A DNA stretch of 46,517 nucleotides, taken from NCBI RefSeq assembly GCF_019655335.1, contig NZ_BPFD01000036.1, positions 1 through 46,517 of the forward strand, given 5' to 3'. Source of the DNA: Shewanella hafniensis. Its GTDB lineage: Bacteria; Pseudomonadota; Gammaproteobacteria; Enterobacterales; Shewanellaceae. The first letter of the stretch is position 1, and the number at the start of each line of letters is the position of its first letter. The notes beneath the pieces were generated by a model, which made no database searches, had not been told where the DNA came from, and was given only the letters and a program-made list of their open reading frames with translations. Made by a program: the position numbers and the translations under genes. Shown here one piece after another: positions 40,867 to 46,517 of the stretch.

Positions 40867-42132
40867 TTATTGCACTTGAGTATCAAGTACTAGGTTCGCT
40901 GTATCGCCTACGGCGACTTTACTGATCTTGCCTTGAATATCACCCGTTTGCGGTTTGATATTACCTTGTTTAGACAGTACAGCAATCACTTCCACATTGG
41001 CTGCATCGCTTAACTTCACATCACCACCCATACCGCTGCTGTCATCTAATGTCACTGTAATCGGGAAAGACTTAGCACTGACTTTGGTTGCAGCTAATGG
41101 GACTTTAGGTCCTTCAGTTGCACGGGCAAAGATGAAAATGGTGTCTTCTGGACTGGCTTTAGCCGCAAGTTCTGCTGAGATAGATATAGTGACATTGACC
41201 GATTTAGCGCTCGCTTTGACTTGCTTATGTGCATCATCATTTGGCATGCCAGCGGTTTCCGACTGCATGCGTAAGTTGGCGGTTTCGATTGCATTCATAA
41301 GAGCTGCACGATCAACGTCGGCACGACCGCTATCTAAAATCGTTTGCCAAGAGGTGATGGCTTTCTTGTAGTCAGCAGTAAAGAAAGCATCCATACCCAC
41401 GAGCAGTAGCGTTGAAGGATCTTGGGCATCCATTGCTAAAGACTCATTGATAAGAGCTTGGATTTGCGGTGTCATTTGTTGACCCGCTTTGTAATACATC
41501 GCCGTTGCTTTTGGACCGAGCAATTCTGCATGCTTTCCGACTAATTCGATTACTTTATCGAAAGCTGCAATCGCTTTATCGTATTGGTTTGCCGATACAT
41601 AAGCATGACCTAAGCTGAACCACAGTTGGCTGTTTTCTGGCTCGGCTTTAACTTGAGCTTCCATCATCTGCACGCGTTGCATCATGATTTGAGCCGTATC
41701 CATTCCCGCATGTGGATTTGCAGGTTGCTGGGCAGTTTCAATATTCTCGAAGGCGCCTAAGTGTTGATAGAGATAGCCTGAGATAACAATCAAACAAACT
41801 GACATGATCGACGGCCACAGAATCGTCTTTGGCTTTATTTGGTTGACCAGTGAATCGTCGTTCGCTTGTTTGATGTCTTGGAGTAGACTGATTTCCAGTT
41901 CTTTCTTCAATGCATCAAATTCGGCTTGATCGAGTAGCTCTTCACTTAATTCTTTTTCAAGAACGCCTAAGCGCTCATTGAACAATTCAAGGTTCGTTTG
42001 TTTACGAACTCCAGCTTCTTCCGTTTTCAGCAATTTTTGCTGTCTGAAGTGCGGGATCCAAATCAGCATCAGGCCGACTAACATAACAAGCGCAATAAAA
42101 ATCCAAAATGTCGTCATTGTTTCTATATTCAC
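40867..42132 (-). CDS. ccmI: apocytochrome c chaperone CcmI
   Basis: CcmI holds apocytochrome c for the CcmFH ligase. The 421-residue protein has two membrane segments (about 7-25 and 103-122) with a leucine-zipper-like cytoplasmic loop between (FNERLGVLEKELSEELLDQ). A periplasmic TPR region follows (about 150-270, repeats such as LWFSLGHAYVSANQYDKAIAAFDK), then a C-terminal beta-rich domain. In E. coli this domain is fused to CcmH; here it is a separate gene, transcribed away from ccmF. The ORF is intact. Confidence 0.9.
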   Translation of the reverse strand: MNIETMTTFWIFIALVMLVGLMLIWIPHFRQQKLLKTEEAGVRKQTNLELFNERLGVLEKELSEELLDQAEFDALKKELEISLLQDIKQANDDSLVNQIKPKTILWPSIMSVCLIVISGYLYQHLGAFENIETAQQPANPHAGMDTAQIMMQRVQMMEAQVKAEPENSQLWFSLGHAYVSANQYDKAIAAFDKVIELVGKHAELLGPKATAMYYKAGQQMTPQIQALINESLAMDAQDPSTLLLVGMDAFFTADYKKAITSWQTILDSGRADVDRAALMNAIETANLRMQSETAGMPNDDAHKQVKASAKSVNVTISISAELAAKASPEDTIFIFARATEGPKVPLAATKVSAKSFPITVTLDDSSGMGGDVKLSDAANVEVIAVLSKQGNIKPQTGDIQGKISKVAVGDTANLVLDTQVQ

Positions 42133-42176
42133 TTTAGTTTGCAGAAAGCGGAGTAACCGCTAGGCTTGGAAGCAAG

Positions 42177-42205
42177 ATTATACGTAAAGATTGTTCATTG
42201 AACAG
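42177..42205 (-). promoter_or_regulatory. possible ccmI promoter with operator-like palindrome
   Basis: On the minus strand TATAAT reads from 42182 to 42177, 45 bases upstream of the ccmI ATG. The -35 is poor at any usual spacing. A perfect 13-bp palindrome, TGTTCA-T-TGAACA (42192-42204), lies between the -10 and the -35 position, where a repressor would block polymerase. Confidence 0.45.
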
Positions 42206-42517
42206 TAATATAAGGTAATCCCAGTGCTGAAAGCTTATAGTTGGGCACTGGTTCACAAATTGATTCTTCTTGTAAATTTTGTATGAAACTTAAGTGTCAT
42301 TTGTCGGTCACATGCAGAACTGAGCCTCTTCCGTGACTTTCATCGACCTCTAAAATTGAGAATGAGACAAGTAACCCAGTTTTGTACGAAAGAGGCAGAC
42401 AGGAACAATAGCAAATACTAAAATGAGCAAAATTTCGTGCATTTGCGTGAATAGCATGTTGTGCGTTGAGATAGAGTCTTTCTAAATCAACATATTATTG
42501 AAGACTGAGGAAAACCC
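42206..42517 (+). other. ccmI-ccmF intergenic region
   Basis: About 310 bases upstream of ccmF without a gene. It holds an inverted repeat CCAGTGC (42221-42227) / GCACTGG (42245-42251) with a 17-base spacer. The ccmF ribosome site is GAGGAAAA just before 42518. I found no convincing sigma-70 promoter for ccmF; GTTGA/TCAAC (42465-42469, 42487-42491) is the only other symmetry near the gene and does not match an FNR box. Confidence 0.5.
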
Positions 42518-44497
42518 ATGATCCCAGAACTTGGACACTTTGCGTTGATAATAGGGGTGGCTTTTGCCTTCTTATTAATCAGCGTCCCCCTAATAGGTGT
42601 TGCCAGAAAAGACCAATACCTTGTTAGGTACGCTTGGCCATTAACGTACGGAATGTTCTTTTTTATTACCTTATCTGTTGTCGTGCTGGCTTATAGTTTT
42701 GCCGTCGATGATTTCTCGGTCGCCTATGTGGCACATCATTCAAATTCTCAGTTACCTATCTTCTTTAAGATCTCGGCCGTATGGGGCGGTCATGAAGGGT
42801 CACTGTTATTTTGGGTGTTTGCTTTATCAACTTGGGCGGCTGCGGTTGCCTTGTTTAGCAAAGGTTTAGAAGAAGTATTTACTGCCCGTGTGCTGGCAGT
42901 ATTGGCTCTTATTGTGATTGGCTTTAGTTTGTTTATGCTACTCACATCTAGCCCATTTGAACGTTTATTCCCGATCCCTGCCGAAGGTCGTGACTTAAAT
43001 CCAATGCTGCAGGACGTGGGATTAATCTTCCATCCTCCTATGTTGTACTTAGGTTATGTGGGCTTCTCTGTAAGCTTTGCATTTGCGATTGCTGCGCTGA
43101 TGAGCGGCCGTCTCGATTCTGCATGGGCTCGTTGGACTCGTCCATGGACATTGGCTGCTTGGACCTTCCTTACGGGCGGTATCGCACTAGGATCTTGGTG
43201 GGCTTATTATGAATTAGGCTGGGGCGGTTGGTGGTTCTGGGATCCCGTTGAGAACGCCTCTTTTATGCCTTGGTTAGTGGGTACTGCGCTTGTTCACTCT
43301 TTGATTGTGACTGAGAAACGCGGCGCCTTCCGTAACTGGACAGTATTACTGTCTATTTTCGCTTTCTCTTTAAGTTTGCTTGGTACCTTTATTGTTCGCT
43401 CAGGTGTATTAACCTCAGTGCATTCATTCGCAGCCGATCCAAGTCGCGGTATGTTCATCCTGTTGTTACTTGGTTTAGCTGTTGGCGGTTCATTAACACT
43501 GTTTGCTTTACGTGCCAGTGAAATGAGTAGTCCTGCCCGTTTCGAGCTTAAGTCTAAAGAAACTATGCTCCTAGTGTGTAACGTGCTACTGACGGTTGCC
43601 GCAGGTACGGTGCTATTGGGTACATTATATCCATTGCTCATCGACGCGCTTGGCATGGGTAAAATCTCTGTTGGACCCCCATACTTCAACGCTGTGTTTG
43701 TGCCTATCGTATTAGTCTTATTTGGCTTTATGGGTATTGGTCCAATTATCCGTTGGAAAAAATCGAAAGCAGGCGAGCTTAAGCGTCAGTTATTGATCCC
43801 TGCAATGATTGCTGCGGCTATCGGTATTGTGACGCCATTTATCGTCGATGGTGTATTCAATACTTGGGTTGCCTTTGGTATCGCGGCAGCGGCTTGGATT
43901 ATCCTGGCGACTGCTAGAGCGGCCTATAATATGGTCAAGTCGAAAGAAGGTGATATCAGCATCAGCCGTATGGGCCGTAGCCAGCTGGGTATGATCTTCG
44001 CGCATCTTGGTATTGCTGTATCTGTGATTGGTGCCACTATGGTGTCGAATTACTCGATTGAGAAAAGTGTTCGCATGGGACCTGGTATTAGCCAAGAGCT
44101 TGCGGGTTATACCTTTAAGTATCTCGAGACTAAAAACGTAGTGGGTCCTAACTACACAGCAATGCAGGGACAGATAGAAGTCTACAAAGGTGATGAGTTG
44201 CTGACATTACTCAAGCCAGACCGTCGTCAATATAATGTGCGTACTATGGACATGACAGAAGCGGGGATCGACTGGGGTCTATTCCGTGACTTGTATGTGA
44301 CCATGGGCGATCCAATTACTAGCACTGAATTTGCGGTTCGTTTGAACTACAAGCCATTCGTGCGTTGGTTATGGTTTGGGGCAATTTTTATGATGATTGG
44401 TGGATTCTTCGCGGCATCGGATAAACGTTACCGTGCGAAAGTCACTGCAGCCGTCGCACCGTTAGCGAACAAAGCAAAATTAGCAACGGCTCAATAA
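42518..44497 (+). CDS. ccmF: cytochrome c heme lyase subunit CcmF
   Basis: CcmF takes heme from holo-CcmE and joins it to the CxxCH motif of apocytochrome c, with CcmH and CcmI. The 659-residue membrane protein has many hydrophobic segments, an early WGGHEGSLLFW block, the tryptophan-rich WWD motif GWGGWWFWDPVEN (about 234-246), and conserved periplasmic histidines including His173 (IFHPP) and His260. A large periplasmic loop follows near residue 510-600. It lies 11 bases before ccmG and opens the ccmFGH-tlpA unit. Confidence 0.97.
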   Translation: MIPELGHFALIIGVAFAFLLISVPLIGVARKDQYLVRYAWPLTYGMFFFITLSVVVLAYSFAVDDFSVAYVAHHSNSQLPIFFKISAVWGGHEGSLLFWVFALSTWAAAVALFSKGLEEVFTARVLAVLALIVIGFSLFMLLTSSPFERLFPIPAEGRDLNPMLQDVGLIFHPPMLYLGYVGFSVSFAFAIAALMSGRLDSAWARWTRPWTLAAWTFLTGGIALGSWWAYYELGWGGWWFWDPVENASFMPWLVGTALVHSLIVTEKRGAFRNWTVLLSIFAFSLSLLGTFIVRSGVLTSVHSFAADPSRGMFILLLLGLAVGGSLTLFALRASEMSSPARFELKSKETMLLVCNVLLTVAAGTVLLGTLYPLLIDALGMGKISVGPPYFNAVFVPIVLVLFGFMGIGPIIRWKKSKAGELKRQLLIPAMIAAAIGIVTPFIVDGVFNTWVAFGIAAAAWIILATARAAYNMVKSKEGDISISRMGRSQLGMIFAHLGIAVSVIGATMVSNYSIEKSVRMGPGISQELAGYTFKYLETKNVVGPNYTAMQGQIEVYKGDELLTLLKPDRRQYNVRTMDMTEAGIDWGLFRDLYVTMGDPITSTEFAVRLNYKPFVRWLWFGAIFMMIGGFFAASDKRYRAKVTAAVAPLANKAKLATAQ

Positions 44498-44508
44498 TTG
44501 GGGAATGT

Positions 44509-45063
44509 ATGAAGAAGTTGGTTCTGTTTATCCCATTGGTCATATTTCTCGCCATGGGGGTGTTTCTCTATAAAGGGTTATTCCTGAATCCACAGCAACT
44601 GGATTCGGCACTAGAAGGAAAGCCTATTCCGGCTTTCCAACTGGAACGCTTAGAAACACCTGCTGAGATCATTACGAATGAGCAGTTAAAAGGTAAGGTG
44701 TCATTACTTAATGTGTGGGCGACTTGGTGTCCATCTTGTAAATATGAGCATCCTTTCTTAGTGATGCTAAAGCGTAAAAATCTTCTGCCAATTTACGGGA
44801 TCAACTATCGCGATGAGCGTGCTCCCGCATTAGAAGAGTTAAAGCGTCAGGGCGACCCCTATAACGTCAATATCTATGATAAAGATGGCCGTTTAGGTTT
44901 AGACCTTGGCGTCTATGGTGCACCTGAAAGTTTTGTGGTTGATCACAACGGTATTATTCGCTTCCGTTATGCGGGTCCAATCGATCAACGCGTATGGAGC
45001 GAGACCCTTTACCCTATGATCCAACAATTACAAGCTGAAGCGGCGAAGGATGGCGCATCATGA
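44509..45063 (+). CDS. ccmG: thiol:disulfide oxidoreductase CcmG (DsbE)
   Basis: CcmG is a membrane-anchored thioredoxin-like reductant that keeps the CxxCH cysteines of apocytochrome c reduced, itself reduced by DsbD. The 184-residue protein has one N-terminal anchor (about 4-22) and the active site WCPSC (Trp73, Cys74, Cys77) in an NVWATWCPSC context, then the GAPESFVVD loop with the cis-Pro region. It overlaps ccmH by 4 bases. A second, periplasmic TlpA-like protein follows two genes later. Confidence 0.95.
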   Translation: MKKLVLFIPLVIFLAMGVFLYKGLFLNPQQLDSALEGKPIPAFQLERLETPAEIITNEQLKGKVSLLNVWATWCPSCKYEHPFLVMLKRKNLLPIYGINYRDERAPALEELKRQGDPYNVNIYDKDGRLGLDLGVYGAPESFVVDHNGIIRFRYAGPIDQRVWSETLYPMIQQLQAEAAKDGAS

Positions 45064-45539
45064 GAACGCTGATAAAAATCATGGGTGGTCTAGTGCTGTT
45101 ATTCAGTATGACGACCGCCGTTATGGCAACACCGGTTGATACTTATGAATTCAAAACGCCTGAAAATCAAAAGCGCGGTTTGTCTTTAGCACATGAGCTA
45201 CGTTGCCCACAGTGTCAAAATCAAAACTTGATTGACTCAAACTCACCGGTTGCTCGGGATTTGCGTCTTGAAGTCTTCAAGATGGTAGACGAAGGCAAAG
45301 GGGATGATGAGATCATCGAGTTTATGACCAGCCGTTACGGTGAGTTTGTACTCTATAAGCCTAAGATGGAAACCAAGACCTACATTCTTTGGTTAGGTCC
45401 CGTTGGCTTGTTACTCATTGGGCTAGTGATTGGTTTTATCTTCATTCGTAAACAACGCATCAGCGGTAATGTGCCGAATGAAATTAGCGAAGAAGATCGG
45501 CGTGAGTTAGATTCCTTGCTAAAGCGTAATAATAAATGA
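45060..45539 (+). CDS. ccmH: cytochrome c maturation protein CcmH (short form)
   Basis: CcmH acts with CcmG to reduce apocytochrome c and joins CcmF and CcmI in the ligase complex. The 159-residue protein has a signal peptide (about 1-23, ending VMA), the redox motif RCPQCQNQN (Cys49, Cys52) and a C-terminal membrane segment (about 107-128). It lacks the TPR domain fused to CcmH in E. coli, which is the separate ccmI gene here. It overlaps ccmG by 4 bases and tlpA by 4 bases. Confidence 0.96.
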   Translation: MRTLIKIMGGLVLLFSMTTAVMATPVDTYEFKTPENQKRGLSLAHELRCPQCQNQNLIDSNSPVARDLRLEVFKMVDEGKGDDEIIEFMTSRYGEFVLYKPKMETKTYILWLGPVGLLLIGLVIGFIFIRKQRISGNVPNEISEEDRRELDSLLKRNNK

Positions 45540-46123
45540 AGCATAAAGTCATAGCGGCATTATTGTTGTCATCGCTCTTTTCGTTACTTGCTGGTGGGGT
45601 CGCGCATGCGTACCCCGGCATGCAGCAAACGACTAAACCGATGGAATCAACTGTTGATTTGATCAATGTCTTGCCAAAGACTTTCCCAATAGAGCCTGTC
45701 ACCTTTAATGACGTCGATGGTAAAACCATCGACTTCAGTCAATTTAAAGGTAAGATCATTATGGTGAACATGTGGGCGACCTGGTGTCCACCCTGTGTAA
45801 GGGAGCTGCCAGCAATCGAAAGGCTAGCGACTAAGTTCAAAGCTGAAGATTTCGTACTATTACCTATCTCTATTGATGCAGAAGGTAAGCAACAGGTCCA
45901 GCCGTTCTTAAGCTCATTAGGTATGCCAAATTTCAACTCTTATTACGATCAGCCACAAAGTCTTGGGGATGTTTTTCCGCTCGATACGATTCCAGCGACA
46001 TTTATTCTCGATCAACAGGGCCAATTGATAGCTTTTGTTCGATCTTATGTTGATTGGGACGATGCCAAAGCTGTCTCACTAATCCAAGGTTTTATCGATA
46101 AAGGCAGTAAAAAGCCCAATTAA
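45536..46123 (+). CDS. periplasmic TlpA-like thioredoxin
   Basis: The 195-residue protein has a cleavable-type signal peptide (1-25, ending AHA) with no later membrane anchor. The thioredoxin domain has active site WCPPC (Trp83, Cys84, Cys87) in NMWATWCPPCVREL. The cis-Pro loop is DTIPATFILD. This is the TlpA/ResA branch rather than CcmG, which is membrane-anchored. Its ATG overlaps the ccmH stop codon by 4 bases, so it is cotranslated with the ccmFGH unit, suggesting a redox role in cytochrome c assembly, perhaps apocytochrome or CcmH reduction. The substrate is unknown. Confidence 0.85.
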   Translation: MKHKVIAALLLSSLFSLLAGGVAHAYPGMQQTTKPMESTVDLINVLPKTFPIEPVTFNDVDGKTIDFSQFKGKIIMVNMWATWCPPCVRELPAIERLATKFKAEDFVLLPISIDAEGKQQVQPFLSSLGMPNFNSYYDQPQSLGDVFPLDTIPATFILDQQGQLIAFVRSYVDWDDAKAVSLIQGFIDKGSKKPN

Positions 46124-46158
46124 TCGACACTCTGCACGTAAAAGAATCGCCATTGTTT

Positions 46159-46183
46159 AAAAGATCGCCATGCGATCTTTTTT
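46159..46183 (+). terminator. ccmFGH-tlpA terminator
   Basis: AAAAGATCGC (46159-46168) / GCGATCTTTT (46172-46181) with loop CAT and more Ts. It lies only 15 bases before the rRNA P1 -35, so its T-rich side also forms part of the A/T-rich stretch upstream of P1. Confidence 0.93.
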
Positions 46184-46197
46184 CATTAAAAAAGCCC

Positions 46198-46225
46198 TTG
46201 CACAAAATCTCCGGCTCCCTATAAT
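46198..46225 (+). promoter_or_regulatory. rRNA operon promoter P1
   Basis: TTGCAC (46198-46203), 16 bases, TATAAT (46220-46225), then GCGC. The stretch TATAATGCGC and CACTGACACGG is nearly that of E. coli rrn P1, with +1 at about 46234. The GC discriminator and A/T-rich upstream region fit growth-rate and ppGpp control. Confidence 0.93.
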
Positions 46226-46271
46226 GCGCATTCACTGACACGGCAGACAGCGAAAGCCAGCTGACGAGTTA

Positions 46272-46307
46272 GCTTGAATTGATTGGATTTAAGCATTTAA
46301 TTCAAGC
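46272..46307 (+). repeat. inverted repeat between rrn P1 and P2
   Basis: GCTTGAATT (46272-46280) and AATTCAAGC (46299-46307) are perfect 9-base arms with an 18-base loop. It lies in the P1 transcript only, upstream of P2. Confidence 0.55.
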
Positions 46308-46332
46308 GCAGCAAGAAGTTGAAAAATACTCC

Positions 46333-46360
46333 TTGACGCGAAACAGGAAATGTGTAGAAT
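46333..46360 (+). promoter_or_regulatory. rRNA operon promoter P2
   Basis: TTGACG (46333-46338), 16 bases, TAGAAT (46355-46360). Tandem placement about 135 bases after P1 is the usual rrn layout. Confidence 0.88.
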
Positions 46361-46403
46361 ACGCAGCCCTAGCCAACTGGAAGCGTTCGGCGCTCAGTGT
46401 GGT

Positions 46404-46443
46404 ACTCAAGTTCTCTTACGAATATTGAGTTGCTCTTTAACAA
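46404..46443 (+). promoter_or_regulatory. rRNA leader boxB and boxA
   Basis: A stem ACTCAA (46404-46409) / TTGAGT (46425-46430) is boxB-like. It is followed directly by TGCTCTTTAACAA (46431-46443), the boxA antitermination signal bound by NusB and S10. The window ends at 46517 inside the leader, before mature 16S. Confidence 0.9.
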
Positions 46444-46517
46444 GATAAAACAAGAAATCTGTGTGGACACTCACAGGTGTTGAGTTAATCGAAATTACTT
46501 TACTTTCGAGTGAGTAA

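Noticed and set aside
42465..42491. GTTGA / TCAAC as an FNR box for ccmF
   Set aside because: The half-sites are 17 bases apart; FNR needs about 4.

Overview
The window is core chromosome of a gammaproteobacterium, almost certainly a Shewanella. Protein sequences and operon layout (thrU-tyrU-glyT-thrT-tufB, secE-nusG-rplKAJL-rpoBC, str, S10, spc and alpha operons) match gammaproteobacteria. The flank, a ccmABCDE / cytochrome c5 (scyA) / ccmI / ccmFGH / tlpA cluster next to rplQ, is the arrangement I recall from Shewanella oneidensis. The genus is inferred from memory of gene order and was not checked by a search.

Layout. Positions 1-508 are the tail of one rRNA operon: 23S 3' end, a long 23S-5S spacer with a structured element, 5S and a terminator. 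murB and birA follow and overlap; coaA faces them. At 3785-5545 a promoter drives four tRNA genes (Thr-TGT, Tyr-GTA, Gly-TCC, Thr-GGT) and tufB. From 5596 to 17762 lie secE-nusG, rplKA, rplJL and rpoBC, with separate promoters before secE, rplK and rplJ, an L10-type leader and an rplL-rpoB attenuator. From 17794 to 22303 is the str operon (rpsL, rpsG, fusA, tufA). From 22394 to 36261 are the S10 operon (rpsJ to rpsQ), the spc operon (rplN to rpmJ, including secY) and the alpha operon (rpsM, rpsK, rpsD, rpoA, rplQ). A degraded minus-strand gene for a periplasmic substrate-binding protein fills 36260-37272.

From 37338 to 46183 is the System I cytochrome c maturation locus. ccmA-ccmE run leftwards. 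scyA, a small c5-type cytochrome and a likely client of the system, lies divergent to ccmA. ccmI runs leftwards and converges on scyA. ccmF, ccmG, ccmH and a further TlpA-like thioredoxin run rightwards. The window closes with the P1/P2 promoters and boxB/boxA leader of a second rRNA operon, stopping before mature 16S.

How it fits together. Nearly everything builds or feeds the transcription and translation machinery: rRNA, tRNA, EF-Tu, EF-G, RNA polymerase core and most ribosomal proteins. Several promoters share near-consensus hexamers, 16-17 bp spacers and GC-rich discriminators, suggesting common stringent control. Feedback leaders can be seen for L10, S10 (L4-type attenuator) and alpha (S4-type) operons. 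The ccm genes make the holocytochrome c pool on which Shewanella respiration depends.

I found no mobile element with a transposase, no CRISPR array, no prophage and no defence system. The more unusual signals are non-coding: a possible three-way-junction leader before secE, a 27-bp palindrome upstream of scyA, a 13-bp palindrome in the ccmI promoter, a hairpin element in the rRNA spacer, and a tuf gene-conversion tract with sharp edges.
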